The position numbers and the translations under genes were made by a program. Below, one piece after another: positions 1 to 10,830 of a stretch of 64,000 nt of DNA. Each line of letters opens with the position of its first letter. The first letter of the stretch is position 1. The stretch is from Streptohalobacillus salinus (GTDB lineage: Bacteria; Bacillota; Bacilli; Bacillales; Amphibacillaceae): the NCBI RefSeq assembly GCF_003201605.1, contig NZ_QJJR01000005.1, positions 96,780-160,779 on the forward strand, read 5' to 3'. The notes under the pieces are model-generated. The model worked only from the letters and a program-made list of their open reading frames with translations. It ran no database searches and was not told the DNA's origin.

Positions 1-393
1 TAATCCAATAACGACATCAAAGTATTGACTTAACCCAGTAATATCTAAACCCAGCCTTGCGGTTTCAGTGATTTTTGTCGTAACAATCGCTAGCTTAAAT
101 CCTTCAGCATGTAATTTTCTAATTGTCTCAATAACAGTTGGATAAGGTTTCACATAAGCCTCATGGTTCGCTATGTTGTGTGTGCGATAGGTATGCATCA
201 TCGCCTCGGCTTGATCTTCATCAACATCCTTTAGGCTTTCAATTAATGGTGGTCCGATAAACGGAAAAATTTCTTCATCGGTATATGCTCGTCCCGTATG
301 CTTAAGTAGGGTATGACGAAATGATGCCAAGATCAATGGATTCGTATCTATTAAAGTACCATCTAAATCAAATAATATAGTTCGGATTGCCAA
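1..393 (-). CDS. ppaX: Pyrophosphatase PpaX, HAD family (partial, C-terminus outside window)
   Basis: The first 131 codons of a haloacid dehalogenase (HAD) phosphatase are visible; the rest runs off the left edge. The start is TTG at 393, preceded by an AAGGGTGAT ribosome site. The nucleophile motif DLDGT (Asp9, Asp11) lies in the N-terminal sequence RTILFDLDGTLIDTN, and a second HAD motif (VTTK) follows near residue 106. In B. subtilis PpaX hydrolyses the pyrophosphate released by HPr kinase/phosphorylase. It is the last gene of hprK-lgt-yvoD-ppaX, and the same order is kept here, which supports the name strongly. It lies 41 bases after the preceding gene and is probably cotranscribed. Confidence 0.93.
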   Translation of the reverse strand, partial: MAIRTILFDLDGTLIDTNPLILASFRHTLLKHTGRAYTDEEIFPFIGPPLIESLKDVDEDQAEAMMHTYRTHNIANHEAYVKPYPTVIETIRKLHAEGFKLAIVTTKITETARLGLDITGLSQYFDVVIGL

Positions 394-434
394 TGTTATC
401 ACCCTTCGTTTTTTATCTAATAACTTTTTATTAA

Positions 435-1364
435 TTATGTGGTTAATTGTTTGCGATCTTGCTTAAGCCAGAAATAACTAACGACACGCGTTAGCACAAT
501 AGCTGTTGTTAGTCGTATTAAAAGTAAGGGCCAAACCGGAATACCTAAAGGAATAAATATTAATGTATCTTCGATAACCGCGTGACAACTCACTAAAAAT
601 ATCAAACTAAGGTACATGTCTTTCTTTTCAACATGATCGTCTTTTACTGCTTGCACCATCACACCCGCACCAAAAGCTAAACCAATGGTTAAACCGGCAA
701 CTAATGTCATTGCTGCATTATTTTTAATGCCTAACACGCGCATAAAAGGCGATAAACCTTCTGATAACATATCCAGCCAGCCTAAATCTCTAAAGAGCTG
801 CATCACTACCATCAACGGAATAACAATCATCGCCAATTGTCCAATGCTCGATAGTGCTGTTATTATTGCCTGGGTAATAATTTCAATCCACCCTGCAGGG
901 ACAACTGTTTCATTTACTGAATAGCCATATTCAGCATTGGCCTCGCTTAAAGGAACAAACCAATGAATCAATACCGCTGACATCAATGACAATGCTAAAC
1001 GGACACCAACAACAACTTGCCAACGCACCCCTACCTTTGCTGCTACAGTTGACTCAATAATTAAATTATGTGCAAACGAAAGCATAACTGCTAATATAAA
1101 AACTTCTTTCACAGTAAAAGAAAAGGAGATAATTGCAGCAATGCCGGCATATAGATTCAATGTACTCCCTAAAACCAAAGGCAGACTTGCCTCCCCGGGT
1201 AAGCCAATTAAACCCATCAATGGACTAATCAGGTCAATTACGTACGATAACACCGGCGTAAATCTTAAGATAGTGATTAACACCGTGATCGGAAATATAA
1301 CTTTACTCAATGTGTAAGTTACTGAGAAACCTTTCTTAAAACCGTTGATAACGATATTCTTCAT
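435..1364 (-). CDS. yvoD: Nucleoside-recognition (Gate) domain membrane protein, YvoD-like
   Basis: A 309-residue, very hydrophobic protein with about seven or eight predicted membrane segments. The segments fall into two similar halves, roughly residues 10-140 and 155-300, as in proteins with paired nucleoside-recognition (Gate) domains. Gly-rich helices such as GLTIGLAFGAGVM fit that family. The substrate is unknown, and related proteins include spore maturation proteins SpmA/SpmB. Its position between lgt and ppaX matches yvoD in B. subtilis. A strong hairpin lies between lgt and this gene, so expression may be reduced relative to hprK-lgt. The biochemical role cannot be read from the sequence. 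Confidence 0.8.
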   Translation of the reverse strand: MKNIVINGFKKGFSVTYTLSKVIFPITVLITILRFTPVLSYVIDLISPLMGLIGLPGEASLPLVLGSTLNLYAGIAAIISFSFTVKEVFILAVMLSFAHNLIIESTVAAKVGVRWQVVVGVRLALSLMSAVLIHWFVPLSEANAEYGYSVNETVVPAGWIEIITQAIITALSSIGQLAMIVIPLMVVMQLFRDLGWLDMLSEGLSPFMRVLGIKNNAAMTLVAGLTIGLAFGAGVMVQAVKDDHVEKKDMYLSLIFLVSCHAVIEDTLIFIPLGIPVWPLLLIRLTTAIVLTRVVSYFWLKQDRKQLTT

Positions 1365-1394
1365 AAAAACTCCTTACCAATTTTTTCGTTAAAC

Positions 1395-1430
1395 AAACCT
1401 GTTGAAGAAGTTCCTTCATCAACAGGTTTT
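1395..1430 (-). terminator. Hairpin downstream of lgt
   Basis: Near-perfect inverted repeat with 16-base arms, one mismatch and a short loop. It sits just after the lgt stop and is followed on the minus strand by a T-rich stretch (GTTTAACG). The T-tract is weak, so it could be an intra-operon attenuator before the yvoD-like gene. Confidence 0.6.
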
Positions 1431-1433
1431 AAA

Positions 1434-2261
1434 CTAAGCTTTTTTTCCATTGTATCTGGTGTTCACCCAGTTGTAACGGCGATTTAAGTACATTAAACCA
1501 GTCCCGACTATAATTAGAACGATTGAAATAAGTTGTGCCGTCCTTAAATTTCCTACCACATACAAGCTATCTGTTCGCATACCTTCAATAAAGAACCGTC
1601 CCACTGAGTAACCTGCCACGTATGTTAAGAAAACATCGCCACGTAATGGATTACGTCGTCTCAACCAAAGCAATAAGCCTAAAATAAGTAAATTCCAAAC
1701 CGATTCATATAAGAATGTTGGATGATATAATACGCCCTCGATGGTCATTTGTTCTTCAATAAAACGTGGTAAGTATTGTAAGAAGTTCTCATAAGCAGCT
1801 GTTGACACTGGCCCCCCATGTGCTTCTTGGTTCATAAAGTTGCCCCAACGCCCAATTGCTTGACCGACAATTATTCCAGGTGCCGCAATATCTGCTAGTT
1901 TATAAAATGGAATGCCTCGCTTTTTCGTGAAAATATAAGCGGTAATCACAGATCCGATAAGAGCACCATGAATCGCTATACCACCTTCCCAAATCGCAAA
2001 AGCATCCATGAAATTGCCATCATTATAGCGATCCCATTCAAAAATCACATAATATATCCGAGCTGAAATAATTGCGATAGGTAATGCCCAAACAAGTAAA
2101 TCACTAAACGTCTCACTATGTAAGCCTAAGCGTTTTGATTCTTTTGTCGCCATCACAAGACCAATGATTACCCCTGTCACGATAATCACTGCATACCAAT
2201 AAATTTGAATGGGTCCAACTTCTAAAAAGATTGGACTAAACGCTTGATTTAATGTAAACAT
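1434..2261 (-). CDS. lgt: Prolipoprotein diacylglyceryl transferase
   Basis: Lgt transfers a diacylglyceryl group from phosphatidylglycerol to the lipobox cysteine of prolipoproteins at the cytoplasmic membrane. The 275-residue protein has seven or so membrane helices, the Lgt signature [10 protein letters not shown] at residues 137-146 and the conserved His98 in GGIAIHGA. Length is normal for Bacilli. It follows hprK by 21 bases in the same operon, as in B. subtilis. At least two lipoprotein substrates are encoded in this window, the solute-binding proteins at 31.5 kb and 46.0 kb. Confidence 0.97.
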   Translation of the reverse strand: MFTLNQAFSPIFLEVGPIQIYWYAVIIVTGVIIGLVMATKESKRLGLHSETFSDLLVWALPIAIISARIYYVIFEWDRYNDGNFMDAFAIWEGGIAIHGALIGSVITAYIFTKKRGIPFYKLADIAAPGIIVGQAIGRWGNFMNQEAHGGPVSTAAYENFLQYLPRFIEEQMTIEGVLYHPTFLYESVWNLLILGLLLWLRRRNPLRGDVFLTYVAGYSVGRFFIEGMRTDSLYVVGNLRTAQLISIVLIIVGTGLMYLNRRYNWVNTRYNGKKA

Positions 2262-2282
2262 ACGTCGATCCCCCTAACAATT

Positions 2283-3233
2283 CTAATCATAATCAATATG
2301 ACCGATGTTCTCTTTTTCTTGACTAATTTGCTTCGTTAAACGTGCTGAAAATTCCTCTGCTGCACTAACACCTAAACGCTTCAGACGGAAATTCATTGCG
2401 GCAACTTCAATAATTACCGCTAAGTTTCGCCCAGGACGGACAGGTACTGTTGCTTTCGGAATATCAACATCTATAATTTTAATCGTTTCCTCATCCATAC
2501 CAATTCGGTCATATTGTTTCTTCTCATCCCAATTTTCTAGATTAATTACATAATCAAGCTTCTTGTGAGACCTTACGGCACTCGCACCGAATAAGGTCAT
2601 AACATTAATGATACCTAATCCTCTAATTTCAAGTAAGTGCTCAATCAATTTTGGTGATGTTCCGATTAAACGATCATAATCCTCTTGTCTAATCTCTACC
2701 GAATCATCAGCCACTAATCTGTGACCGCGCTTAACAAGTTCTAAAGCTGTCTCACTCTTACCCACGCCACTTTGACCAGTAATCATGACACCCACACCGT
2801 GGATATCGACTAGCACCCCATGCATGGCAGTAAATGGTGCAAAATGCGCTTCTAAAAAGTTTGTTAACCGACTAACAACACGCGTCGTTTTATAAGGTGA
2901 GCGCAACAGAGGTACACCACGCTTATTTGCAGCGTCAATTAACTCTTGGGGAATGTCCATGCCTCTCGTCACGACAATACAAGGCGTGACTCGGGTACAT
3001 AATTTATGCGAACGGTCCTTTTTCTCTTCTTCTGATAAGTCTTTAAAGTACGAAAGTTCAGTTTTTCCCAACACTTGTAAGCGTGTCTTTGGGTAATATC
3101 TAAAATAACCTGTTAATTCTATACCTGGTCGTGAAATATCACTCATAATAAATTCACGCTCAAGTCCCTCTTCACCTGCTACAAGTTCTAATTTAAATTG
3201 TTCCAATAAATCTTTAGCTTGTACTTTAGCCAT
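2283..3233 (-). CDS. hprK: HPr kinase/phosphorylase
   Basis: A bifunctional enzyme that phosphorylates or dephosphorylates Ser46 of HPr and Crh, setting CcpA-dependent catabolite repression. The 316 residues show an N-terminal domain (about 1-130), the Walker A motif GQSGVGKS at 153-160, and the family signature [10 protein letters not shown] from residue 202. A good GGAGG site precedes the ATG at 3233. The gene heads hprK-lgt-yvoD-ppaX. Its presence fits the CcpA-binding (cre) sites found in the carbohydrate island of this window. Complete, with no missing motifs. Confidence 0.98.
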   Translation of the reverse strand: MAKVQAKDLLEQFKLELVAGEEGLEREFIMSDISRPGIELTGYFRYYPKTRLQVLGKTELSYFKDLSEEEKKDRSHKLCTRVTPCIVVTRGMDIPQELIDAANKRGVPLLRSPYKTTRVVSRLTNFLEAHFAPFTAMHGVLVDIHGVGVMITGQSGVGKSETALELVKRGHRLVADDSVEIRQEDYDRLIGTSPKLIEHLLEIRGLGIINVMTLFGASAVRSHKKLDYVINLENWDEKKQYDRIGMDEETIKIIDVDIPKATVPVRPGRNLAVIIEVAAMNFRLKRLGVSAAEEFSARLTKQISQEKENIGHIDYD

Positions 3234-3402
3234 TTATTTATCCTCCTAACTATCTGAAATATCCCTTACGCTTTATTTTCTCTCTTTTAGCCTAATACAT
3301 CTGTGTTGAACGTCTTACATCGTTATATTCCAGGTATTTTGTGAAGAAAATAAACCTCTTTAATTGTAGCATGTTTTTAGACGGATGACACGTCTCTTTG
3401 TT

Positions 3403-5151
3403 TTAAGAATCGATTACAATTTGCACATTGATCCATTCTCTTACACTATTAATTAAATAAATAGCCTCAGCTTCTTTTACATCATCAAATGAAATGACTT
3501 TTTCGGAAATTTTACCTTCCCGAAGTAAGTGTTGTCGATAGACACCAGCAAGGAGACCTGATGCAACGGGTGGTGTAAAATACTGATCGCCTTGTTTAAT
3601 AACTAGATTTCCGATTGTAAACTCTGTCACCTCATTTGCATCATTATAGAGAAGTGTAGCATAATTACCAGCTTCATCCCGTGCAACACTTTGATAAATA
3701 TCGCGTTTAGTCGTTTTATGATAAAAGAAAATATTATGTTTATCAATGGGGTGCTTTGCTAAGTAACACTTCACTTGTGTTGGTGTCACTTCTAACGCTG
3801 ATGCTTCTATGTTTACTTTGCCTGATTGGTCAAGCAAGAGGCGTACTTTATAGTCGCCTTTGATGAAAGGTTGCTTAAAGCTTTCGAGTTGTTTACAAAC
3901 AAGTTTTTCATCATATGGATAATTAAAATAGCTGGCTGACACCTTCAATCGATGTAAGTGTTCACTCAAAAGTGTATAAGTACCATTTTCAAGCTTTATC
4001 GACTCCAATAACTGCACCGGCGCTTCTCTAACTGTTAACACCTTTGCTTTCGTGCGCAGTTCTTCATATTCTCCCGCGCTGGTTGAATCCCAGGTAATAC
4101 CTCCACCAACACCATAGGTCGCCGTGTGGTTCTCTTCATCAATCACAACAGTCCGAATAGGCACATTAAATATTGCTTCGTTGTCAGGTGTGATATAACC
4201 AATGGCACCACAGTAAACATCACGTGATCCCTCTTCTAATTGACTGATAATCGACATTGTTTTAATTTTCGGGGCACCTGTAACAGAGCCGCAAGGAAAT
4301 AATGCTTCGAACCAGTCAAACGGTGTTGTTTCTGACTTAAGAGTCGCTTCAATTGTCGAAGTCATCTGATGAACCGTTGGGTAAGATTCAACCGTAAGTT
4401 GCTTAGTTACATGCACCGATCCTTCTTTAGCAATACGTCCCATATCATTTCTTAGTAGATCAACAATCATCAAATTCTCTGCACGCTCTTTATCAGAATT
4501 AACTAGAAATGCCTTGTTCAAGGCATCTTCGGCTTCTGTTTTTCCCCGTTTTACTGTTCCTTTCATTGGACGCGTCGTTAGCATTTGTTGGTTCACTTCA
4601 AAGAAAAGCTCCGGTGATAAAGAAAGAATCTTCCAACGTCCCAAATCTAAGTAACTTGAGTAGTGCGCCTGTTGTTTAGATTTCAAATGTTGGTAATACC
4701 GATAACTATTCCCCTTAAATTGAGCATTCATACGCGTTGTATAATTTACTTGATACGTATCACCAGCTTTAATGGCCGCTTTAATGGCATCAATTCGCGT
4801 TTGAAAACGTTGATAACTCATCGCTATTTTCCAATCACTTACTTGATAAGCTTGACCATCATCAAGTGTATGAGCGGTTACTTCTGTTGGCTTTTTAAAA
4901 CGTCCAAACCACATCAAAGGCATGGATGGCTCATGATTTACTCTCAAGTGCTGATCAAATGCCGGCGCTGCTTCATAGGAAAGATATCCTGCAAGATAAT
5001 CCCCTGACTCTGTAGCTGCATGCATCTTTTTTAATAAAGGCTTTACCTCGTTAATATCATTTGTTGTGAAAACTTCAACAGGATCTCGAAAGGATAATGC
5101 TCGTTTTTCTTTATTTATTGATTGAAAATCAAATATTAATGTTGCAACCAA
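3403..5151 (-). CDS. pabB: Aminodeoxychorismate synthase component I fused to aminodeoxychorismate lyase (PabB-PabC)
   Basis: A 582-residue fusion for 4-aminobenzoate, and so folate, synthesis. Residues about 1-370 are a chorismate-binding PabB domain, shown by the GSVTGAPKIKTM segment and the GGGITWDSTSAGEYEE segment near its end. Residues about 380-580 resemble a class IV PLP-dependent aminodeoxychorismate lyase. The reading frame is open up to a GTG at 5160, but that GTG lies inside the ribosome site AAAGAGGTG. The TTG at 5151, six bases after it, is the likelier start. The glutamine amidotransferase partner PabA is not in the window. The gene stands alone between hprK and yvlD. Confidence 0.92.
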   Translation of the reverse strand: MVATLIFDFQSINKEKRALSFRDPVEVFTTNDINEVKPLLKKMHAATESGDYLAGYLSYEAAPAFDQHLRVNHEPSMPLMWFGRFKKPTEVTAHTLDDGQAYQVSDWKIAMSYQRFQTRIDAIKAAIKAGDTYQVNYTTRMNAQFKGNSYRYYQHLKSKQQAHYSSYLDLGRWKILSLSPELFFEVNQQMLTTRPMKGTVKRGKTEAEDALNKAFLVNSDKERAENLMIVDLLRNDMGRIAKEGSVHVTKQLTVESYPTVHQMTSTIEATLKSETTPFDWFEALFPCGSVTGAPKIKTMSIISQLEEGSRDVYCGAIGYITPDNEAIFNVPIRTVVIDEENHTATYGVGGGITWDSTSAGEYEELRTKAKVLTVREAPVQLLESIKLENGTYTLLSEHLHRLKVSASYFNYPYDEKLVCKQLESFKQPFIKGDYKVRLLLDQSGKVNIEASALEVTPTQVKCYLAKHPIDKHNIFFYHKTTKRDIYQSVARDEAGNYATLLYNDANEVTEFTIGNLVIKQGDQYFTPPVASGLLAGVYRQHLLREGKISEKVISFDDVKEAEAIYLINSVREWINVQIVIDS

Positions 5152-5221
5152 ACCAAACACCTCTTTAGTAAAATAATACTACATCTCTGATATTACCAAA
5201 AGTTTTAATTATCCACCATAA

Positions 5222-5250
5222 AAAAGCGTGGAGCATTTGCTCCACACTTT
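5222..5250 (-). terminator. Rho-independent terminator after yvlD
   Basis: Eight-base perfect stem (GTGGAGCA/TGCTCCAC) extended by A/T arms with one mismatch, with a T-run on the minus strand. It touches the yvlD stop codon. Confidence 0.8.
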
Positions 5251-5591
5251 TAATCGTTTAATCCTTTTTCTAACACCATATGGATAATCGAGATCACAAT
5301 GCTTGCTAAAATTGCTACGCCAAACCCTTCAATGACAAAGCTTGATCCAAGAATTGCTTGCGTGAGCATTAAGGTAATTGCGTTTATCACAAACATAAAT
5401 AATCCAAGTGATAAAATTGTAATCGGTAGTGTCAATACAACCAAGATCGGCTTAACAATCACATTTAATACCGATAAAATAAAGGCCGCTAGCACTGCTA
5501 TCCAAAACGATTCAATATAGAAACCGTCAAAAAGGAAAGCAGCTGTTACAATAGCTAATCCGTCTAAGAGTAATGAAATAATCCATTTCAT
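5250..5591 (-). CDS. yvlD: Phage holin family 4 membrane protein, YvlD-like
   Basis: A 113-residue protein with about four hydrophobic segments, typical of the small holin-superfamily proteins annotated as YvlD. It starts three bases after yvlC ends, so the two are translated from one message. In B. subtilis yvlABCD belongs to the sigma-W envelope-stress regulon. Its function is unknown, and 'holin' is only a family name. Here only the C and D genes are present; no yvlA or yvlB partner was seen. Confidence 0.82.
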   Translation of the reverse strand: MKWIISLLLDGLAIVTAAFLFDGFYIESFWIAVLAAFILSVLNVIVKPILVVLTLPITILSLGLFMFVINAITLMLTQAILGSSFVIEGFGVAILASIVISIIHMVLEKGLND

Positions 5592-5594
5592 AAA

Positions 5595-5792
5595 TTAATA
5601 CACATCACTTTTCGGAATAATCATTGCTGCAGCAATATACAAAATTGTGAATGGAAGGCCAGCAGTGAATATAAGCAAGACTACAAAGATTAACCGTAAT
5701 AACGTGGCATCCATATTCATATACTCAGCTAAACCACCTAGCACACCAGCTAACATCACATCATTATTTGAACGATATAATTTTTTAGACAT
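5595..5792 (-). CDS. yvlC: PspC domain envelope-stress protein, YvlC-like
   Basis: A 65-residue protein that is essentially one PspC domain. It has a short basic N-terminus (KKLYRSNNDVMLAGVLGGLAEYM) followed by a membrane helix with the family's typical LRLIFVVLLIFTAGLP pattern, and a terminal helix ending IIPK. PspC proteins sense or respond to membrane stress. A GGAGG site precedes the ATG. It is followed at once by yvlD, reproducing the B. subtilis yvlCD pair beside uvrA. Confidence 0.88.
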   Translation of the reverse strand: MSKKLYRSNNDVMLAGVLGGLAEYMNMDATLLRLIFVVLLIFTAGLPFTILYIAAAMIIPKSDVY

Positions 5793-5864
5793 ATTAATCC
5801 CTCCGTTTTTTCAATAGCATTTACTTCTACTTCTATTTATTCCTTGTTTCACTCGACTTGAAAC

Positions 5865-8696
5865 CTATTTTTGTTGGCGAGCTAAAATCGGCTTTAAGTA
5901 TTGGCCGGTGTATGACTCAGAAACCTCCGCTACTTGCTCAGGTGTTCCTGTAGCAACAATTGTTCCTCCTCGATCGCCACCTTCAGGTCCTAGATCAATG
6001 ATGTAATCACATGTTTTTATTACATCAAGGTTGTGTTCTATGATAAGCACAGTATCACCATTATCAACAATACGTTGCAATACTTTTAAAAGTCGAGAAA
6101 TGTCGTCGACGTGTAATCCCGTTGTTGGTTCATCAAGAATGTAGAATGACTTACCATTTGAACGTTTGTGCAATTCACTAGCAAGCTTCACTCGCTGAGC
6201 TTCACCACCTGAAAGTGTCGTAGCTGGCTGTCCGAGTTTAACATAACCAAGACCTACATCGTAAAGGGTCTGTAACTTACGTTTAATTTTCGGAATATTT
6301 TTAAAGAACTCAACGGACTCCTCAATTGTCATCGCTAGCACATCCGCAATATTTTTCCCTTTATACTTTACTTCTAATGTTTCACGGTTATACCGCTTCC
6401 CATCACAAACTTCACAAGGAACATACACATCAGGCAGGAAGTGCATCTCAATTTTAATGATACCATCACCCTTACATGCTTCACAACGCCCACCTTTCAC
6501 GTTAAAGCTGAAGCGTCCCTTTTTGTATCCACGTATTTTCGCTTCGTTTGTTTGACTGTAGACATCACGTATATCGTCAAAAACCCCTGTATATGTCGCT
6601 GGGTTGGACCGTGGGGTCCGTCCAATTGGTGACTGGTCAATATCAATCACTTTTTCTAGGTGTTCATAACCAGTCATCGATTTGTGTTTACCGGCTTTTC
6701 GCTTTGCACGATTTAAAACAGTTGCAAGTTTTTGATGAATAATCTGATTAACTAATGTACTCTTCCCTGAACCAGACACACCTGTGACAGCAGTCATGAT
6801 ACCGATCGGAATTGACACGTCAATATCCTTCAAGTTATTCTCAGTTGCACCTTTCACCACTAATAAACGTTCATCCGGTTTGAGGCGCGCTTGCGGTAAC
6901 GGTATTTCTTTTTTACCAGCTAAATACTGACCTGTTAGAGATTCTTTAACTTTCATGACTTGCTTAGGTGTCCCTTGAGCTACAATTTCACCACCGTGTT
7001 CACCAGCCCCTGGCCCAATGTCTATTAAGTGATCCGCTGCCAACATGGTATCTTCATCATGTTCAACGACAATCAAGGTATTCCCTAAATCACGCATACC
7101 TTTTAAGGTCGCAATTAATCGATCATTGTCACGTTGATGTAATCCAATTGATGGCTCATCAAGGACATAAAGTACCCCTGTTAGTTTTGAACCGATTTGT
7201 GTAGCTAAGCGAATCCGTTGTGCCTCACCACCAGATAGCGTACCTGCCATTCGATTTAAGGTCAAATAATCCAGGCCAACATTAAGTAAAAATGTTAAGC
7301 GAGCATCTAATTCTTTAAGAATCATCTTACCGATTTCTGCTTCTTGTGCTGATAATTCAAGGGTATTAAAGTAGTTGAGTGCTTCAGTTACTGAAAAGCG
7401 TGTCACTTCCCCGATGTGTTTTCCATTAATAAATACAGCGCGCGCCTCTTCGTTAAGACGATACCCGGCACACGTTGGACAATCTTTCTCCGACATGTAT
7501 TTCTCCATTTGTTCTCTAATAAAGTCAGATGACGTTTCTCTAAACCGACGCTCAATATTGTTGAGTACACCTTCAAAATTAATATGGGTATCGCGACTCA
7601 TCCCATAGTCGTTCTCATATTTAAAGTGAATTTTTTCTCTGCCACTACCTTTTAAAATTTTCTTTAAATCTTTTTTTGCTAATTCATTGACGGGGGTGTC
7701 CATATCAATTCCATAATGATCACACACGCTCTTCAGCAGTTGCGGATAGTACTGTGAGCTTGTAGGTTGCCACGCAAGAATAGCACCTTCATTTAAAGAT
7801 AAAGAACGGTCTGGAATCACAAGGTCTTCATCAACTTCTTTTTTATGACCAAGTCCGTCACAGGTTGGGCATGCACCGTAAGGAGCATTAAAAGAAAAGA
7901 GTCGCGGCTCGAGTTCACTTATTGAGAAGCCACACTCTGGACAAGCATGGCGTTCATTAAATTTCAATTCAGCACCGTCAATTACATCAACGATAAGCTG
8001 GCCATCACCTAATTTAAGTGCCGCTTCAACAGAATCACTTAACCGGGCTCGGATGCCTTCTTTAATCACAATTCGGTCGACGACAACCTCAATCGTATGT
8101 TTTTTAGTCTTTTCTAACACGATATCATCTGTGATTTCCATCATTTCTCCGTTTACTTTCAAACGCACATACCCTTCTTTTTGCAGTTGTTCCAGTACTT
8201 TTGTATGTTCACCTTTGCGCCCTGAAATAACTGGTGCTAAAACTTGAATCTTAGTGCGTTCTTCAAGTTCTAAAATACGATTAACCATCTCTTCGACACT
8301 TTGCGAAGAGATTTCAATCCCGTGAATCGGACAAATCGGATGTCCAATTCTCGCCCATAACAAACGCATATAATCATATATTTCGGTGACAGTTGCGACG
8401 GTCGACCGTGGATTGTTACTCGTTGTTTTTTGATCGATTGAAATAGCCGGTGATAGCCCCTCGATTAAATCCACATCTGGTTTGTCCATCTGCCCTAAAA
8501 ACTGACGTGCATAAGCAGACAAAGATTCGACGTAGCGACGTTGGCCCTCTGCATAGATTGTATCAAAAGCAAGTGATGACTTCCCTGATCCTGATAGACC
8601 GGTTAAAACAATCAGTTTTTCTTTTGGGATTTCAATATCAATATTTTTTAAGTTATGGGCGCGCGCGCCCTTTATCGTTATATTCTTCGTTGCCAC
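5865..8696 (-). CDS. uvrA: Excinuclease ABC subunit A
   Basis: UvrA is the damage-recognition ATPase of nucleotide excision repair. The 943 residues contain two ABC ATPase modules, with Walker A GLSGSGKS at 33-40 and a second GVSGSGKS in the C-terminal half. Both LSGGEAQR signatures are present, as are the zinc-binding CPEC...CPTC and CEAC...CEVC pairs. Length is normal. It begins six bases after uvrB stops, so uvrB-uvrA is one operon. No defects were seen. Confidence 0.98.
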   Translation of the reverse strand: MATKNITIKGARAHNLKNIDIEIPKEKLIVLTGLSGSGKSSLAFDTIYAEGQRRYVESLSAYARQFLGQMDKPDVDLIEGLSPAISIDQKTTSNNPRSTVATVTEIYDYMRLLWARIGHPICPIHGIEISSQSVEEMVNRILELEERTKIQVLAPVISGRKGEHTKVLEQLQKEGYVRLKVNGEMMEITDDIVLEKTKKHTIEVVVDRIVIKEGIRARLSDSVEAALKLGDGQLIVDVIDGAELKFNERHACPECGFSISELEPRLFSFNAPYGACPTCDGLGHKKEVDEDLVIPDRSLSLNEGAILAWQPTSSQYYPQLLKSVCDHYGIDMDTPVNELAKKDLKKILKGSGREKIHFKYENDYGMSRDTHINFEGVLNNIERRFRETSSDFIREQMEKYMSEKDCPTCAGYRLNEEARAVFINGKHIGEVTRFSVTEALNYFNTLELSAQEAEIGKMILKELDARLTFLLNVGLDYLTLNRMAGTLSGGEAQRIRLATQIGSKLTGVLYVLDEPSIGLHQRDNDRLIATLKGMRDLGNTLIVVEHDEDTMLAADHLIDIGPGAGEHGGEIVAQGTPKQVMKVKESLTGQYLAGKKEIPLPQARLKPDERLLVVKGATENNLKDIDVSIPIGIMTAVTGVSGSGKSTLVNQIIHQKLATVLNRAKRKAGKHKSMTGYEHLEKVIDIDQSPIGRTPRSNPATYTGVFDDIRDVYSQTNEAKIRGYKKGRFSFNVKGGRCEACKGDGIIKIEMHFLPDVYVPCEVCDGKRYNRETLEVKYKGKNIADVLAMTIEESVEFFKNIPKIKRKLQTLYDVGLGYVKLGQPATTLSGGEAQRVKLASELHKRSNGKSFYILDEPTTGLHVDDISRLLKVLQRIVDNGDTVLIIEHNLDVIKTCDYIIDLGPEGGDRGGTIVATGTPEQVAEVSESYTGQYLKPILARQQK

Positions 8697-8702
8697 TTAC
8701 TT

Positions 8703-10685
8703 TCACTCCCCTGATTTCAGTTCAAGAACTAAGTCCCTTAGCTCTGCAGCTTTTTCAAAGTTTAAATCTTTTGCTGCTTGTTTCATATCATGTTCCATTT
8801 GTTCAATCAACTGCTTAATCTCTTGTTTTGTCATATCCTTAACACTTTTGTCTATCGCCGGGCGACTTTCGGCATCTTCTGATTCAATCGTCGCTCGGAT
8901 CACATCACGAATTTCTTTGTTGATTGTCGTTGGTGTAATGCCATGTTTTTCATTGTATGCGATTTGCTTCTCACGACGCCGTTCTGTTTCATCAATCGCT
9001 CGACGCATTGAATCTGTAATCCGATCCGCATACATGATCACTTGACCGTTCTGATTTCTTGCAGCTCGACCCATTGTTTGAATTAACGCTCGATCTGATC
9101 GTAAGAAACCTTCTTTATCTGCGTCAAGAATTGCTACAAGCGACACTTCAGGTAAATCAATACCTTCCCTTAACAGATTTATTCCGATTAATACATCATA
9201 CTTACCGACTCTAAGATCACGAATAATTTCAATCCGTTCAAGTGTCTTAATCTCAGAATGCAAGTAAGCAACTTTAATACCAATTTCTTTTAAATAATCC
9301 GTTAAATTCTCTGACATTTTTTTCGTTAGTGTTGTTATTAAGACGCGTTCATTACGCTTTTCTCTTCGATGTATTTCATGAATAAGGTTATCAATTTGTC
9401 CTTCAATTGGACGTACTTCAACTTCTGGATCTAATAATCCCGTTGGTCGAATGATTTGCTCAATCATTTCTGGTGTATGCTCAAGTTCATATGGTCCAGG
9501 CGTTGCTGAAACAAAAATCATCTGGTGTGCCTTTTCTTCAAATTCAGTAAAAGTTAACGGACGATTATCTAATGCTGAAGGTAGCCTGAAGCCGTGGTCA
9601 ACAAGAACTTGCTTTCTTGCTTTATCCCCGTTGAACATGCCTCGAATTTGTGGTAGCGACACGTGCGACTCATCAACAACAATCAAAAAGTCATCTGGAA
9701 AATAATCAATCAATGTATAAGGTGTTGAGCCTGGCTCTCTTAACGTTAAGTGGCGCGAATAGTTTTCAATTCCACTACAAAAACCCATCTCTTCCATCAT
9801 CTCTAGGTCATAACGGGTTCGTTGTTCAATCCGTTGTGCTTCTAACAATTTATTATGATCCTGAAAATATTTGAGTTGCTCCTCAAGTTCTTTTTCAATA
9901 TTCTTCATCGCAATCTTTAGTTTATCTTCACCTGTTACGAAGTGAGATGCTGGAAAGATTGCAATATGCTCACGGTCACCAAGTAATTCACCTGTTAATG
10001 CATCAACTTCTCGAATCCGGTCAATCTCATCGCCAAAGAATTCAATCCGCACGCACTGCTCTTCACGTGATGCCGGAATAATTTCAATTGAATCCCCTCT
10101 TACCCGAAATGTCCCACGCTGAAAATCGATATCATTTCTCGCGTACTGAATATCGACAAGTTCTCTTAACAGTTGATCCCGTTCTTTCTCCATTCCCGTT
10201 CGAAGTGAAAGCACCTGTTTACGGTATTCTTCTGGTGAACCTAAACCATATATACACGATACACTTGCGACAACGAGCACATCTTCACGTTCAAATAATG
10301 AGGATGTCGCTGAGTGTCGTAATTTATCAATTTCATCATTGATTGATGCATCTTTTTCAATGAATGTATCTGTTGAAGGAACATAAGCTTCGGGTTGATA
10401 ATAATCATAGTAGCTAACAAAATATTCGACCGCATTATTAGGGAAAAATTCTTTAAACTCACTGTATAACTGCCCGGCAAGCGTTTTATTGTGTGCAATA
10501 ACAAGCGTCGGTTTCTTTACTTCTGTCACGACGTTCGATACGGTAAATGTTTTCCCTGTACCAGTGGCACCAAGTAATGTTTGTGCACGCTTATTGTCAT
10601 TTACGCCCTTTACTAATGCTTCAATCGCTTTAGGTTGATCCCCAGCTGGTTGATAATTTGATACAAGTTCAAATGATTGTCCCAT
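8703..10685 (-). CDS. uvrB: Excinuclease ABC subunit B
   Basis: UvrB is the helicase-like subunit that receives damaged DNA from UvrA and recruits UvrC. It has 660 residues with Walker A GATGTGKT at 39-46 and the beta-hairpin region [12 protein letters not shown] near 90. Helicase motifs ([19 protein letters not shown]) follow, and a C-terminal UVR motif ends in [16 protein letters not shown]. It is first in the uvrB-uvrA operon and carries a LexA-like site in its promoter. Confidence 0.98.
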   Translation of the reverse strand: MGQSFELVSNYQPAGDQPKAIEALVKGVNDNKRAQTLLGATGTGKTFTVSNVVTEVKKPTLVIAHNKTLAGQLYSEFKEFFPNNAVEYFVSYYDYYQPEAYVPSTDTFIEKDASINDEIDKLRHSATSSLFEREDVLVVASVSCIYGLGSPEEYRKQVLSLRTGMEKERDQLLRELVDIQYARNDIDFQRGTFRVRGDSIEIIPASREEQCVRIEFFGDEIDRIREVDALTGELLGDREHIAIFPASHFVTGEDKLKIAMKNIEKELEEQLKYFQDHNKLLEAQRIEQRTRYDLEMMEEMGFCSGIENYSRHLTLREPGSTPYTLIDYFPDDFLIVVDESHVSLPQIRGMFNGDKARKQVLVDHGFRLPSALDNRPLTFTEFEEKAHQMIFVSATPGPYELEHTPEMIEQIIRPTGLLDPEVEVRPIEGQIDNLIHEIHRREKRNERVLITTLTKKMSENLTDYLKEIGIKVAYLHSEIKTLERIEIIRDLRVGKYDVLIGINLLREGIDLPEVSLVAILDADKEGFLRSDRALIQTMGRAARNQNGQVIMYADRITDSMRRAIDETERRREKQIAYNEKHGITPTTINKEIRDVIRATIESEDAESRPAIDKSVKDMTKQEIKQLIEQMEHDMKQAAKDLNFEKAAELRDLVLELKSGE

Positions 10686-10741
10686 CTACATTCCTCCGTT
10701 CTCTACCTATCCTTTTTCCTTATCCGTTTAATTGTAAACCT

Positions 10742-10781
10742 ATTATACACAATGCGTCCAAAAAAAGCGAACAAACATTCT
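10742..10781 (-). promoter_or_regulatory. uvrB promoter with LexA (SOS)-like box
   Basis: On the minus strand a TATAAT -10 (10742-10747) is preceded by TGTG. Just upstream lies AGAATGTTTGTTCG (10768-10781), close to the Gram-positive LexA consensus CGAAC-N4-GTTCG with the left half degenerate. uvrB is LexA-controlled in B. subtilis. The -10 is clear; the box is a plausible but imperfect match, and no good -35 is visible. Confidence 0.5.
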
Positions 10782-10797
10782 TGCAGAGGATGAAGAA

Positions 10798-10830
10798 AAA
10801 GACTTTGGGACCTTTGGTCCTAAAGTCTTT
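10798..10830 (-). terminator. Rho-independent terminator after prfC
   Basis: A 15-base stem (AAAGACTTTGGGACC with its complement, one G-T pair) and a TTT loop overlap the prfC stop. The minus strand ends in TTTTTC. Confidence 0.85.

Noticed and set aside
3379..3395. AGACG/CGTCT hairpin after the pabB-pabC gene as its terminator
   Set aside because: Only five paired bases, and the minus strand continues with A rather than T residues.
5822..5864. TGAAAC box and small hairpin before yvlC as a sigma-W promoter
   Set aside because: TGAAAC fits a sigma-W -35, but no CGTA-type -10 is found 16 bases downstream.
8450..8818. Long plus-strand frames antisense to uvrA and uvrB
   Set aside because: These are shadows of the real minus-strand genes, without ribosome sites or recognisable domains.
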